The notes: generated by a model not told the origin, from the letters alone. 37,564 bases of DNA from Arcicella aurantiaca (GCF_003148625.1 NZ_QGGO01000002.1:1-37564); one strand, 5' to 3'. Numbered from the stretch's first letter, positions 1-7,712 are shown. Numbers and translations: made by a program.

Positions 1-475
1 GGTTGGCATTGGCTTCCCATTTAGAACCATCTATGTACAAAGTATCTAAATCAATATAGCCCAGTTCCAACAACATCAATAACACTTCTTTGAAAACCGT
101 ATCGACCATCGTTTCCATTTTATTACTCCGAAAATCACATAAAGTCTTGAAACAGGGGTGTTGATTACCTGATAACCAAATGAAATTTACGTTCTCTCGC
201 AGGGCTTTGCATAATCTACGACTCGTATAAATACGCTCACAATAACCATATATCCATATCTTTATCATCATCTTGGGATGAAAAGCGGGACAACCAAAAT
301 TGCTGTAATAGTCCTCAAAATACGACATATCTAATTTTTCGATACAATCGTTTACAATTCTGACCAAATGACACGCTGGAATCAGCTTATCTATTTCAAG
401 CGGTACTCGTAAAACCTGTAATTGGTCATAAGTCTTAAACCGTAGTATCGGTTTTTTTACTATATTTGTTCCCAT
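1..475 (-). CDS. IS1182-type transposase, 5' part only (cut by window edge)
   Basis: Reading leftwards from the ATG at 475-473, an open frame of 158 codons runs off the window without a stop. The protein begins MGTNIVKKPILRF and carries the N-terminal pattern of IS1182/IS5-superfamily transposases (DUF772 region): a Pro-Leu-Glu-Ile-Asp-Lys-Leu-Ile-Pro stretch, then HLVRIVND, FHPKMMIKIWIYGYCER, TSRRLCKAL, then FKTLCDFRS and DLDTLYIDGSKWEAN. The last is where the first catalytic Asp of the DDE domain is expected. These enzymes cut and paste the insertion sequence. The rest of the gene and the far IS end lie outside the window; the near end should lie to the right of 475, but I could not identify a terminal inverted repeat. 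Family assignment is from motif memory. Confidence 0.8.
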   Translation of the reverse strand, partial: MGTNIVKKPILRFKTYDQLQVLRVPLEIDKLIPACHLVRIVNDCIEKLDMSYFEDYYSNFGCPAFHPKMMIKIWIYGYCERIYTSRRLCKALRENVNFIWLSGNQHPCFKTLCDFRSNKMETMVDTVFKEVLLMLLELGYIDLDTLYIDGSKWEANAN

Positions 476-617
476 GAGCGTCTGTTCCAACTTTTGTTTT
501 CCAAATACAAAGTACAGAATTTTCGCTCATATTTCTTTTTATGGACTTTTTACACAACCCCAAAAAGAAAATGACCATTTTTTGAGTTCCGGTAGGAATG
601 AGGCATTTAAAATGGGT

Positions 618-707
618 CGAGCCTATGGCTCTAAAATTGCTTTTCGCATCATTTTCGGTGGGTTAAAACCCAACGCTACAAAATTTAACCGAGCCTATGG
701 CTCTAAA
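618..707. repeat. Pair of 18-bp direct repeats around a palindrome
   Basis: Identical 18-mers at 618-635 and 690-707, 72 bp apart start to start, bracket a gggttaaaaccc palindrome at about 659-670. The look is that of a REP-type or decayed mobile element rather than a gene. No transposase partner for it is visible. Confidence 0.6.
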
Positions 708-841
708 TACATATTCAAATACTTGTGTATAAACCGTAGCCTTCAAAAGGACGATTTCCGTAAAATACGCACCGAATATTTAAAACTGGTATAAACAAAA
801 AAATACCCCTCCCAAATTCACATTCAGAAGGGGCGTTTAAT

Positions 842-861
842 AGACGTTTTAGGAAACGTCT
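842..861. repeat. Palindromic hairpin (REP-like)
   Basis: The sequence agacgttt-tagg-aaacgtct forms a perfect 8-bp stem with a 4-nt loop. It directly abuts the stop codon of the CBM remnant on the minus strand, so it may end that transcript, though no T-run follows on either side. It resembles the short dispersed palindromes seen in several other gaps of this window. Confidence 0.55.
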
Positions 862-1006
862 CTACTTTGATTTCTCAGCCGTAATATCCATTACCGCAAA
901 AAGTGGTTTTCCTTTTGCTTCTGAGTTTGTGAAAACTAAGAATACATTATGAAAACCTGTTGTTGACGTAATGGGTGTTTTTATTTTCTGCCTTTGTTGA
1001 TATTTT
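862..1006 (-). pseudogene. C-terminal remnant of a carbohydrate-binding module protein
   Basis: On the minus strand an open stretch of about 47 codons ends at a TAG (864-862) and reads ...KTPITSTTGFHNVFLVF followed by TNSEAKGKPLFAVMDIT. The pattern T-[ST]-[TG]-G-x-H-[DN]-x-[FYL]-x-V-F is the usual last strand of family 6-like carbohydrate-binding modules attached to secreted glycoside hydrolases. The frame is closed by a TGA at 1009-1007 and has no plausible start, so only the gene's 3' end survives. It probably belonged to the polysaccharide-use cluster to its right and was truncated by the insertion of other DNA. The resemblance is from motif memory, hence moderate confidence. Confidence 0.4.
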
Positions 1007-1042
1007 CACCAATAAGGGCGGAATTCTTTGTTTCAAAAATAT

Positions 1043-1071
1043 AATTGCCAACTTTCGAAAAGTTGGCAATT
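1043..1071 (-). terminator. Intrinsic terminator after the DUF2264 gene
   Basis: A 13-bp perfect stem (aattgccaacttt / aaagttggcaatt) with a 3-nt loop lies 12 bp past the stop of the DUF2264 gene. On the minus strand it is followed by TATTTTTGAAA. Confidence 0.75.
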
Positions 1072-1083
1072 GTAAAATAATAT

Positions 1084-2313
1084 CTACAAACTAAGTGCAT
1101 GGTCGGCACTGACTTCTGCTCCTTGCCAAATTTTTTGCGATGTCCACGCTTGGGCTGGACTTGCCCAAAAAGCATCTGTTTCGGGAAGACCCAAAGGCAA
1201 TAAAACCGATGAACACAAATAAGAACTACCCGTCACGACGTAATTTTCAAGAATACTTGGTTGAAAACCGTATAAACCCGGGCGTAACCAACCATTTTTA
1301 TCAAAGGTATCTTTGTGTTCGGTGGTTTTACGAATCACGGCGGTTAAAGCCTCTCGCACTTGTGCAGGACTCAATTCTGTTGGCAATGATTGATGCAACG
1401 AAACATTTGCCAAATGATGAAAACAGCCCGCTCGATAACCCAATGAACGCCCATAAGCCGTAAAAGAACCATCAGGATTAATCATTCGTTCTTGAATGAT
1501 GGCATAACGACCATATATTTTATCTGCTTTCTGTTTGAAATTATTGTACTCAGAATGCTTTGGAACGGCAACTCTCAAAATCTCATACAGAAATGGTTGT
1601 ATCACGAACGAATTGTAATAATCCCAATGAAAATCTGGACCATCACCAAAAGTTCCATCACCTTTGTACCATTGTTCATGCTGACGAATGGCAAAATCTA
1701 AACGCATTTTATCGTAATCTTCCCCAATATTTAAGAAAAAGGCTTCTATCATTCCCGAAAAAAGCAACCAATTACTAAAATAAGGTTTGATATTTCGAGT
1801 AAGTTGAAACGACGCTACCACATTTTTACGCAATTGAGCGTCAGCCATTTCCCAAATTTTAGGACAACGCATAAGACCCAAAGCCAAAAAAGCGGCATCC
1901 ACCAAAGGTTGCGATGGCGTACTCCAAGGCATATAATCTTTTGCCTGCGGATTGGTAGCATTTGCCAAACCTTGAATGGTCAATTTCAAATATTTTTCCC
2001 GAAGAATTTTCTCTTTTTCACTTCCTGCGTCTGATTGTAACCAAGGAGAAATTCCAACGATTAATCTGCCGAAACCTTCCAACGTATTACAAAAAGCATG
2101 ACTTTCTACCCCAATTTTTGTGCCTTCATTAGGCATATTGGCTTTGAGTTGGTCTTTGGCTAAATTAGTCAAAAGTGGTTCGGCAAGCTTCTGGAGATAT
2201 TCTACCCAAAATTCTCTTGGCGTTTGTGCAACAGAAACTTCTTTTTTAGCTTCTACTGAAAATGGTAAAATTGACGTTAAACCAATACCTTTTAAAAAAT
2301 TCCTTCTAAACAT
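1084..2313 (-). CDS. DUF2264 domain protein with twin-arginine-like signal
   Basis: Protein of 409 residues from the ATG at 2313. The frame extends 16 codons further upstream, but the start MFRRNFLKGIG gives a proper export signal with an RRxFLK twin-arginine-type motif. The body matches DUF2264 (COG4289): near the middle DGTFGDGPDFHWDYYNSF, before it SNWLLFSGMIEAF, and later GSFTAYGRSLGYRAG. Members lie in Bacteroidota loci for uronate-rich polysaccharides and have an alpha/alpha-barrel-like helical fold; their reaction is not settled. The gene is followed on the same strand order by GH88 and KduI genes (168 bp to GH88), supporting a role in rhamnogalacturonan or glycosaminoglycan use. Function beyond the family name is inference. 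Confidence 0.8.
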   Translation of the reverse strand: MFRRNFLKGIGLTSILPFSVEAKKEVSVAQTPREFWVEYLQKLAEPLLTNLAKDQLKANMPNEGTKIGVESHAFCNTLEGFGRLIVGISPWLQSDAGSEKEKILREKYLKLTIQGLANATNPQAKDYMPWSTPSQPLVDAAFLALGLMRCPKIWEMADAQLRKNVVASFQLTRNIKPYFSNWLLFSGMIEAFFLNIGEDYDKMRLDFAIRQHEQWYKGDGTFGDGPDFHWDYYNSFVIQPFLYEILRVAVPKHSEYNNFKQKADKIYGRYAIIQERMINPDGSFTAYGRSLGYRAGCFHHLANVSLHQSLPTELSPAQVREALTAVIRKTTEHKDTFDKNGWLRPGLYGFQPSILENYVVTGSSYLCSSVLLPLGLPETDAFWASPAQAWTSQKIWQGAEVSADHALSL

Positions 2314-2481
2314 GATTGAAAGTTGGGTTTCAGTGTAAAAAGTATTATGTACTAAGTCCAAAGTACGGGTTAGGGAAATTAGGTTTTAAGTTGTATCAAT
2401 TTCCTCGCTATGGATATCTATTTACCTAAACACAAATTTTAATTTGTTCTGCCTTTCTTGGTACTTAATACATTGGACTTA

Positions 2482-3648
2482 TTACTTTTTTGTTAACTTT
2501 TGGTATCTCAAAAGTGCTTCTAAATAGTAATAATCAGCATAAACTAAAGGCACATCAACCTCTGATTTAGCAGGTTTGTGTCCTGTGCTGTGCATTAAAA
2601 TAAAGTGATTATTTTCTCCAATTTTTGCCTTGTAAGCAGGCGAAGAAAGGCTTTTCAACATGATTTCAGCATTGTTGAAATATTCTTTTGATTTCGCTGT
2701 TTTCATCGTTGAAAGCTCTAAAAGTGCAGAAGCAGTAATGGCTGCCGCCGAAGCATCACGCTCTTCATTTGGAATATTGGGAGCGTTGTAATCCCAATAT
2801 GGAACTTTATCTTTTGGCAAGTTTGGATTATTTAAAATATAGTCTGCAATGCGTTGAGCCTGAGCTAAATATTTTTTCTGTTTTGTCTCACGATACATCA
2901 CGATATAACCGTACAAACCCCAAGCTTGACCTCTCGCCCAAGCAGAATAATCGGCATAACCTTGAGCTGTTTTTTTACGTAAAACCTTACCGTCTTTGTC
3001 GTAACAAATTACGTGATAAGAGCTTCCATTTGGTCTGAAATGGTGTTTTAACGTACTGTCTGCGTGCGAAAGACAAATATTATAGAACTCTTTATTGCCA
3101 GATTCACGAGCCGCCCAGAATAAAAATTCTAAGTTCATCATGTTGTCAATAATCACGGGATAATCAAAGGATTGAAATTTATTCCAAGATTTAATAACAC
3201 CAACTTTTGGGTCGAAACGAGTAGCCAAAGACTTCGCACCCGTAAGCATAATGTTTTTGTATTCTGGATTTTTCGTCAAACGTAAACCATTTCCAAAAGG
3301 GCAATAAAGCATAAATCCTAAGTCGTGCGTACCTGTGTTGTATTGCTCTTTTTGTACTGCCATTGTCCATTTTTCGGCAGCGGCTTTCCATTGAGGGTCT
3401 TTGGTTTCTTCAAAAATATACCATAATGAACCACCAAAAAATCCGCTACACCACCAATCAGTAGGCATATCTCTTGGCGAACCATCTTTATTAGTTGATT
3501 GTGGCGTTTTGGTAATATCTTGATGTGATTTCAACATTCCTTCATACTGTTGGGCAGCTAAGGCAAATTCTTTTTTTACATCAATTTTCGACTGACTAAA
3601 AGCATTAAATGTCAAGGAGACAAGCAATAAGAGGAATGTTTTTTTCAT
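2482..3648 (-). CDS. GH88 unsaturated glucuronyl hydrolase
   Basis: Protein of 388 residues from the ATG at 3648; a 15-codon upstream extension is discarded because MKKTFLLLLVSLTFNAFSQ is a typical signal peptide, so the enzyme is exported, probably periplasmic. It removes the 4,5-unsaturated uronic acid left at the non-reducing end of oligosaccharides by polysaccharide lyases. GH88 signs are DWWCSGFFGGSLWY near the N-terminus, THDLGF and DNMMNLEFL holding the two Asp residues expected at the active site, YSAWARGQAWGLYGY, DASAAAITASALLEL and the C-terminal YADYYYLEALLRYQ. The usual length is about 370-400. The free unsaturated uronate rearranges to a 5-keto sugar, the substrate of the neighbouring KduI, so the two genes form consecutive steps. 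Substrate (pectin, ulvan or glycosaminoglycan) cannot be told. Confidence 0.88.
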   Translation of the reverse strand: MKKTFLLLLVSLTFNAFSQSKIDVKKEFALAAQQYEGMLKSHQDITKTPQSTNKDGSPRDMPTDWWCSGFFGGSLWYIFEETKDPQWKAAAEKWTMAVQKEQYNTGTHDLGFMLYCPFGNGLRLTKNPEYKNIMLTGAKSLATRFDPKVGVIKSWNKFQSFDYPVIIDNMMNLEFLFWAARESGNKEFYNICLSHADSTLKHHFRPNGSSYHVICYDKDGKVLRKKTAQGYADYSAWARGQAWGLYGYIVMYRETKQKKYLAQAQRIADYILNNPNLPKDKVPYWDYNAPNIPNEERDASAAAITASALLELSTMKTAKSKEYFNNAEIMLKSLSSPAYKAKIGENNHFILMHSTGHKPAKSEVDVPLVYADYYYLEALLRYQKLTKK

Positions 3649-3678
3649 GGTTGTTTTTGGTTTTATTGTTAAATCAAC

Positions 3679-3757
3679 GAAGGCTTCGCACAATGCGAAG
3701 CCTTCAATTTAGAAAATTCTTTGCTAACGCAGGCAGAGTTCAAACCCTACCTGCGTT
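3679..3757. repeat. Two hairpins in the kduI-GH88 gap
   Basis: The first is a perfect 12-bp stem, gaaggcttcgca / tgcgaagccttc, with loop caa (3679-3705). The second has arms aacgcagg (3726-3733) and cctgcgtt (3750-3757). Neither is followed by a T-run in the direction of transcription, so they look like REP-type palindromes or mRNA-stabilising hairpins rather than terminators. Confidence 0.6.
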
Positions 3758-3775
3758 AAATATCATTATTAAGCA

Positions 3776-4606
3776 TTATTTCAAATCAGCAATATTTGCA
3801 AAATCCATATCGGTAAAATCAAGGTTTTCGCCTGCCATTGCCCAAATAAATGAATAATTAGTTGTACCAGCTCCTGAGTGGATTGACCACGGTGGCGACA
3901 AAATCGCTTGGTGATTCGCTACCACTAAGTGACGAGTTTCCTGTGGTTGTCCCATTAAATGGAATACACGGTGTGCTGCATCAAGGTCGAAATACAAATA
4001 CGCTTCCATACGACGGTCGTGTACGTGTGCAGGCATAGTATTCCAGATACTTCCTTGTTTTAGAACAGTCAAACCCATTACTACCTGACAGCTCTGAATT
4101 CCGTCACGGTGAATATATTTATAAATAGTACGTTCGTTAGCTGTTTCTGCACTGCCTAATGATACTGGCGAAGCTTCTTCTTTACTCATTTTACGAGTAG
4201 GATACGTTTGATGAGCAGGAGCTGACAATAAGAAATATTGAGCAGGAGCATCAGCAGAATTACTTTTAAAAGTAACTGATTTAGAACCTTTACCGATATA
4301 AAGTGCGTCTAATTTTGATAAAGCGAAAGTTTCGCCATCAACTGTAATTTCGCCATCACCACCAACGTTGATAATACCAATTTCACGACGTTCTAAAAAG
4401 TAGTCAGCCTTTAGGTTATCATCCGTTTGTAAATCTAAAGTAGAATAAACAGGCATTGCTCCACCCAAAATTACACGGTCGTAATGCGTGTAGTACATGG
4501 CAATTTCGTTATTACGAAATATTGATTCAATCAAAAAGTTTTCACGAAGTTGTTGAGTGTTGAACCCCTGTGCTTCTCTCTGGCTTATGGCTTGATAAAT
4601 TTGCAT
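3776..4606 (-). CDS. kduI: 4-deoxy-L-threo-5-hexosulose-uronate ketol-isomerase
   Basis: Protein of 276 residues, the normal KduI length, starting MQIYQAISQREAQGFNTQQL. It interconverts 5-dehydro-4-deoxy-D-glucuronate and 3-deoxy-D-glycero-2,5-hexodiulosonate in the cytoplasm, a middle step of pectin and glycosaminoglycan uronate breakdown. The cupin metal site is visible: PAHVHDRRMEAYLYFD supplies two His and a Glu, and SPPWSIHSGAGT supplies the last His. RVILGGAMP near residue 45 and YFLERREIGIINVGG are also family signatures. It is the upstream gene of a pair with GH88 (127 bp gap) and follows the hydrolase in the pathway. KduD, the next enzyme, is not in the window. Confidence 0.95.
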   Translation of the reverse strand: MQIYQAISQREAQGFNTQQLRENFLIESIFRNNEIAMYYTHYDRVILGGAMPVYSTLDLQTDDNLKADYFLERREIGIINVGGDGEITVDGETFALSKLDALYIGKGSKSVTFKSNSADAPAQYFLLSAPAHQTYPTRKMSKEEASPVSLGSAETANERTIYKYIHRDGIQSCQVVMGLTVLKQGSIWNTMPAHVHDRRMEAYLYFDLDAAHRVFHLMGQPQETRHLVVANHQAILSPPWSIHSGAGTTNYSFIWAMAGENLDFTDMDFANIADLK

Positions 4607-4738
4607 AATATTATGTTAGTATTATATAAAGAATTGAGAAATTTCCCTCAAAATGATATTTTAGTTGTGCTTCTAAAAGCCAGAGCAATTCTTTTTATAC
4701 TGAATTTCCACGCTTGATATTTATCATTATTCATCAAA

Positions 4739-4780
4739 AAAGCCCAATAAACAAGCTTTCAAACTTGATTATTGGGCTTT
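4739..4780 (-). terminator. Intrinsic terminator downstream of the barrel gene
   Basis: Arms aaagcccaataa (4739-4750) and ttattgggcttt (4769-4780) pair perfectly, and an inner caag/cttg extends the hairpin. On the minus strand it is followed by TTTTTGATGA. It lies 81 bp after the stop of the barrel gene and 132 bp before the kduI start, so it separates the two transcripts. Confidence 0.8.
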
Positions 4781-4861
4781 CAATATTAATGAAACTTCTT
4801 ATTACAATCATCATTTTGGCATTATTGCTCGCTCGCTAATCGCTTTTCGCTATACATTTAA

Positions 4862-5470
4862 CTATTTCTTTCCAAAACTGAAAGAAACATACGCTTGTAA
4901 TCCTGTATTTTTCATTTGGAAATAATCTGAGAAATTAGAATTGCTCCCTAAAGAAAAATCTTTATTAACATTCGTCATTCCTAAGTAATAACGTCCACCA
5001 AGTGATACATTATCTGAAATTTTATATTCAACTCCTGCCACAGCACCTGCGTCAATGTCATTAAACAACCCTTTGTAAGAAACTGAAAATAAATCACTTA
5101 CAACACCTACACGAGAATTAACCATATAACTTACTTGTGGACCAACTTGTAATTCTAAACCGTCGGCAACAGGAAAAGTAACCAATAAAGGAACAGACAA
5201 ATAATGAATGCCCACATTACCAACACCTGCCACTTTAAAGCCCTGCATCGAATATAAAACTTCTGGTTGGAAGCCAATTTTATCATTCAATTTCAAATCT
5301 TTGATGGCAATACCTGCGTGAAAAGTTTCTTTTGGCGTGAAAATATTAGCTGGTTCTGGCGAAACCAAAACATCTGAATGCGTATATCCTGCTTTGAAAG
5401 CAACACTTTGAGCGTTGATTTTAGCGAAAGTAATAACTGAAAGGGCGATAGCTGCCATTAACTTTTTCAT
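4862..5470 (-). CDS. Outer-membrane beta-barrel protein (OMP_b-brl type)
   Basis: Protein of 202 residues with signal peptide MKKLMAAIALSVITFAKINAQS. Downstream are alternating amphipathic strands, such as VAFKAGYTHSDVLVS, IGFQPEVLYSMQGFKVA, IHYLSVPLLVTFPVADGLE, LQVGPQVSYMVNS, AGVEYKISDNVSLGGRYYLGMTN and the terminal LQAYVSFSFGKK ending in aromatic and basic residues. This is the small 8-stranded barrel type common in Bacteroidota (PF13568-like, 'porin family'). Its cargo is unknown; such proteins are usually structural or minor channels. It is monocistronic, with a terminator after it and 205 bp before it. Confidence 0.8.
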   Translation of the reverse strand: MKKLMAAIALSVITFAKINAQSVAFKAGYTHSDVLVSPEPANIFTPKETFHAGIAIKDLKLNDKIGFQPEVLYSMQGFKVAGVGNVGIHYLSVPLLVTFPVADGLELQVGPQVSYMVNSRVGVVSDLFSVSYKGLFNDIDAGAVAGVEYKISDNVSLGGRYYLGMTNVNKDFSLGSNSNFSDYFQMKNTGLQAYVSFSFGKK

Positions 5471-5618
5471 GTCTTGTATGCGTTTACGTTTGGTTTAAAT
5501 CTCAAAATTTGAACTTATAACGCAGGAAGCCTTCGGAGGTAAGTTAATGAAACGTTAACGCTTGTTAAGGAAATGTTAATAGGGCAAAATATAGAAATTT
5601 GAAATATTTTAAACACAA

Positions 5619-5651
5619 AAAAGGTTTCCTTGAATAACAAGAAAACCTTTT
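5619..5651 (-). terminator. Intrinsic terminator after the DUF6249 gene
   Basis: Arms of 14 nt (5619-5632 and 5638-5651) pair with one mismatch around loop aataa. On the minus strand TTTTGTGTTT follows. It lies 25 bp past the DUF6249 stop. Confidence 0.7.
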
Positions 5652-5675
5652 CTTAATACACTGATTTACTGATAA

Positions 5676-6050
5676 TTAAATCTCTTTATTTGCTTGATTT
5701 TTCTTATCTAAGTGCATTTGATAAAAATAAGAAGCTAAAAGTCCCAAACCGCCAAAAATAAAAATCATGGAGAAATGAGCTACATCATCATCAATATGTG
5801 TTAATGCTTCTAATACAGAACCCATTAACAAACCCACTCCAAAACCAATCAGGATAAAGCCCCAACGTAATGAATGACTTGGATTTACAGGATTCGACAT
5901 TTTTTGTGGTGGAGTGATGCCCTTAGCAATCATTGCCATTCTTTCATCATTTTCGTACTTGCGGATAAAAACAATCATTGTAAATAATCCGATTGTTCCA
6001 ATTATTGGGATTAACATTCCTACAATTGGCACCATATTTCCATCTATCAT
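5676..6050 (-). CDS. DUF6249-like small membrane protein
   Basis: Protein of 124 residues. Three hydrophobic segments are seen: residues 6-28 (VPIVGMLIPIIGTIGLFTMI), about 62-80 (WGFILIGFGVGLLMGSVLE) and about 92-110 (FSMIFIFGGLGLLASYF). Between the first two is RKYENDERMAMIAKGITPP, the charged stretch with 'alIekGi' shape characteristic of DUF6249 proteins, which typically sit next to ECF sigma factors in Bacteroidota. Here it is divergent from the sigma gene with a 230-bp shared promoter region containing symmetric repeats, so it may be a target of that sigma factor. Function unknown; a regulatory or envelope-stress role is inferred from context only. Confidence 0.7.
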   Translation of the reverse strand: MIDGNMVPIVGMLIPIIGTIGLFTMIVFIRKYENDERMAMIAKGITPPQKMSNPVNPSHSLRWGFILIGFGVGLLMGSVLEALTHIDDDVAHFSMIFIFGGLGLLASYFYQMHLDKKNQANKEI

Positions 6051-6111
6051 AGTCGTAAATATTTTAATTGTTAATTAATTGATTTCTGGTGATATGATGT
6101 AACTTGTATTA

Positions 6112-6256
6112 GAAAGGTTACAGGTAATTTGAAAAAAACTATGATTTGTCTGAACTATGATTCATTGGATTTAATGATTTAGGATTTTATAATCTCAAAA
6201 TACGCTAATCCCATAAATCTTAGTTCAGACAAAATATAATCTTAGTGTAACCTTTC
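6112..6256. promoter_or_regulatory. Divergent control region with two mirrored two-part motifs
   Basis: Motif A, gaaaggttaca (6112-6122), and motif B, tttgtctgaacta (6145-6157), recur as their reverse complements in mirror order: B' at 6221-6233 and A' at 6246-6256. Read on the minus strand, the right copy is GGTTACA - 16 bp - TCTGAAC, the spacing and shape of an ECF-type -35/-10 promoter aimed at the DUF6249 gene. In the left copy, read on the plus strand towards the sigma gene, the same elements are 26 bp apart, exactly one helical turn more. The control region therefore probably serves both genes and may be recognised by the adjacent sigma factor. Confidence 0.5.
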
Positions 6257-6280
6257 CAAACAAACCCGCATCTAACAAAT

Positions 6281-6850
6281 GTGAAAACCAACGAAACAGA
6301 TAATTCTATCATTGAACGCATTTTGTCTGGCGATAAGTCGGGGTATAAAGACCTTGCTAATCGCCATAAAGACTATGCGTTTACGGTGGCGTACAAAATT
6401 GCGGGAACACGTGAAGATGCCGAAGAAATTGCCCAAGATGCCTTTATTCAAGCATTTCAAGCATTGCCAAATTTTAATCAAGAAGCAAAATTTACAACTT
6501 GGTTTTATCGAATTGTCTTCAATGCGGCTTTGATGTTTAAGCGTAAAAATCGAATCCATACAGAAGATATTGAAGCCTCACAATCAGCTCAATTTGTTTC
6601 AGCAGATACCGATAATGACCTAAAAATCAAAGAACAAAGAAAATATATTCAGCAAGCTCTCAATCATTTACCGCCCGATGACGTTACTATCATAACCCTA
6701 TTTTATCTGAAAGAACAATCTTTAGAAGAAATAGCCCAAGTAGTAGGCGTTTCTGCTGAAACGATAAAAGTAAAACTTTGTCGAGCCAGAAAAAAACTGG
6801 CAGAAGAAATGAAAAAGATTTTAGGAGGCGAAGTAAAAACATTAATATAA
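6281..6850 (+). CDS. ECF-family RNA polymerase sigma factor (GTG start)
   Basis: Protein of 189 residues. The start is GTG at 6281; the overlapping ATG at 6279 is followed at once by TGA and cannot be used. Region 2 lies at about residues 10-80: ANRHKDYAFTVAYKIAGTREDAEEIAQDAFIQAF, then FTTWFYRIVFNAAL, the ECF -10 recognition helix pattern. Region 4 lies at about 120-180: LPPDDVTIITLFYLKEQSLEEIAQVVGVSAETIKVKLCRARKKL, a helix-turn-helix for the -35 element. It directs RNA polymerase to a limited set of promoters, probably in response to an envelope signal. The next gene (35 bp away) encodes a membrane protein that looks like its anti-sigma partner, and the divergent DUF6249 gene is a plausible target. 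Confidence 0.92.
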   Translation: MKTNETDNSIIERILSGDKSGYKDLANRHKDYAFTVAYKIAGTREDAEEIAQDAFIQAFQALPNFNQEAKFTTWFYRIVFNAALMFKRKNRIHTEDIEASQSAQFVSADTDNDLKIKEQRKYIQQALNHLPPDDVTIITLFYLKEQSLEEIAQVVGVSAETIKVKLCRARKKLAEEMKKILGGEVKTLI

Positions 6851-6879
6851 AGTAGGACAGGTTGGAAACCTATCCTACT
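6851..6879. repeat. Hairpin in the sigma / anti-sigma gap
   Basis: Immediately after the sigma stop codon, arms agtaggacaggtt (6851-6863) and aacctatcctact (6867-6879) form a 13-bp stem with one mismatch and a 3-nt loop. It ends 6 bp before the ATG of the next gene. There is no T-run, so it may modulate the ratio of the two proteins, or be a dispersed REP-type palindrome. A TTG at 6862 inside it would extend the next frame by 8 codons but is an unlikely start. Confidence 0.6.
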
Positions 6880-6885
6880 AAAAAC

Positions 6886-7356
6886 ATGAAAGACGAAGAT
6901 ATTTTTGATATTCTTGACGGTATTGCTTCAGAAGAAACAATGCGTCAGCACCATAAAATGCTCGCTGAAAATACTGATTATCAGTCTCTTTTCAATGAGT
7001 ATGCACAAACTCACGCATTATTAACGGACGTAAGCATAGAAAAAACAGCTTTTAATTTTACCGATAAATTAATAGACCGTTGGGAGCTTTCGCAAGAAGT
7101 TGTAACCGTTCGTAAGACCAGTAAATTACCCATTTACTTCTTGTCACTGATGGCAGTTCTGTTTGTTTGTCTATTCATTACCGTTTTACCAATGCTCAAT
7201 AGCCAAGCCATTCAAGTTGATTTGAGTAAACCATTGAGAATTTTACAAGATAAGGGTTTTACTCGTTTATTCTTGATAATCAATGTATTGGTAGCCTTGT
7301 TTTTTATTGACAAACGAGTTTTGAAGCCTTATTTTCAAAAACGTTTAGGATTATAA
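6886..7356 (+). CDS. Putative membrane anti-sigma factor
   Basis: Protein of 156 residues from the ATG at 6886. The N-terminal half (MKDEDIFDILDGIASEETM...) is acidic and helical, with 'LAENTDYQSLFNEYAQTHALL', the pattern of cytoplasmic anti-sigma N-termini in Bacteroidota (a short helix of the form DG-x-L-x2-E/ASEE followed by an inter-repeat 'n.el...' helix). Two hydrophobic segments follow: about residues 84-104 (PIYFLSLMAVLFVCLFITVL) and 128-143 (TRLFLIINVLVALFFI). Placement 35 bp behind an ECF sigma gene supports a role in holding the sigma factor at the membrane. No zinc-binding ZAS motif (HxxxCxxC) is present, so the call rests on context and topology. Confidence 0.55.
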   Translation: MKDEDIFDILDGIASEETMRQHHKMLAENTDYQSLFNEYAQTHALLTDVSIEKTAFNFTDKLIDRWELSQEVVTVRKTSKLPIYFLSLMAVLFVCLFITVLPMLNSQAIQVDLSKPLRILQDKGFTRLFLIINVLVALFFIDKRVLKPYFQKRLGL

Positions 7357-7400
7357 AAAAGCAAATTTGTTTTCTAATAGAAAACTATTTACTTTGTAGT

Positions 7401-7712
7401 ATGTTCAATATCATTACTCGTAAAACTTTATTATTTTATTGTCTTCTCTACCCAAAGGCTTCAAACGCACTTCGTGAATGGTATGCGGAGTTAGTAAAGA
7501 GCGACTTTCAAAATTTCAATGAATTAAAGGAGGTTTATAAAAACGCCAGTATCGTGGCGGATGATAGGGTGGTTTTTAATATAATGGGAAATAAATACAG
7601 ATTGATAGTAAGAATGGTATTTGAGTATAAAGTGATTCAAATCAAATGGTTTGGTACACATTCAGAATACGATGATATTGATGTTGAAACTGTAAAATTC
7701 AAAAAGAAATGA
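7401..7712 (+). CDS. higB: HigB-type mRNA interferase toxin
   Basis: Protein of 103 residues with the HigB_toxin (PF09907) pattern: ALREWYAELVKSDFQNFNELKEVYKNASIVADDRVVFNI, then NKYRLIVRMVFEYKVIQIKWFGTHSEYDDI. The WFGTHSEYD block is the family hallmark near the C-terminus. HigB toxins cleave mRNA, usually on the ribosome, and are blocked by HigA. The toxin gene comes first and overlaps the next start by 4 bp, the reverse gene order typical of higBA. An ATGA overlap couples translation. Promoter lies in the 44-bp gap behind the anti-sigma gene, or the pair is read through from it. Confidence 0.88.
   Translation: MFNIITRKTLLFYCLLYPKASNALREWYAELVKSDFQNFNELKEVYKNASIVADDRVVFNIMGNKYRLIVRMVFEYKVIQIKWFGTHSEYDDIDVETVKFKKK

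Larger units (their letters stand above)
476..861. other. Gene-free stretch between transposase and CBM remnant, with repeats
   Basis: No convincing gene. An open frame at 474-794 has repetitive, non-protein-like content. The stretch should contain the right end of the insertion sequence. It holds an 18-bp direct repeat (cgagcctatggctctaaa) at 618-635 and 690-707; each copy contains the small palindrome agcc-tat-ggct, and between the copies lies the palindrome gggtt-aa-aaccc. A further hairpin lies at 842-861. Confidence 0.6.

Noticed and set aside
474-794. Open frame of 106 codons on the plus strand next to the transposase
   Set aside because: It starts inside the 5' end of the antisense transposase gene and its repeated AYGSK segments come from the DNA repeats at 618-707; no protein-like domain.
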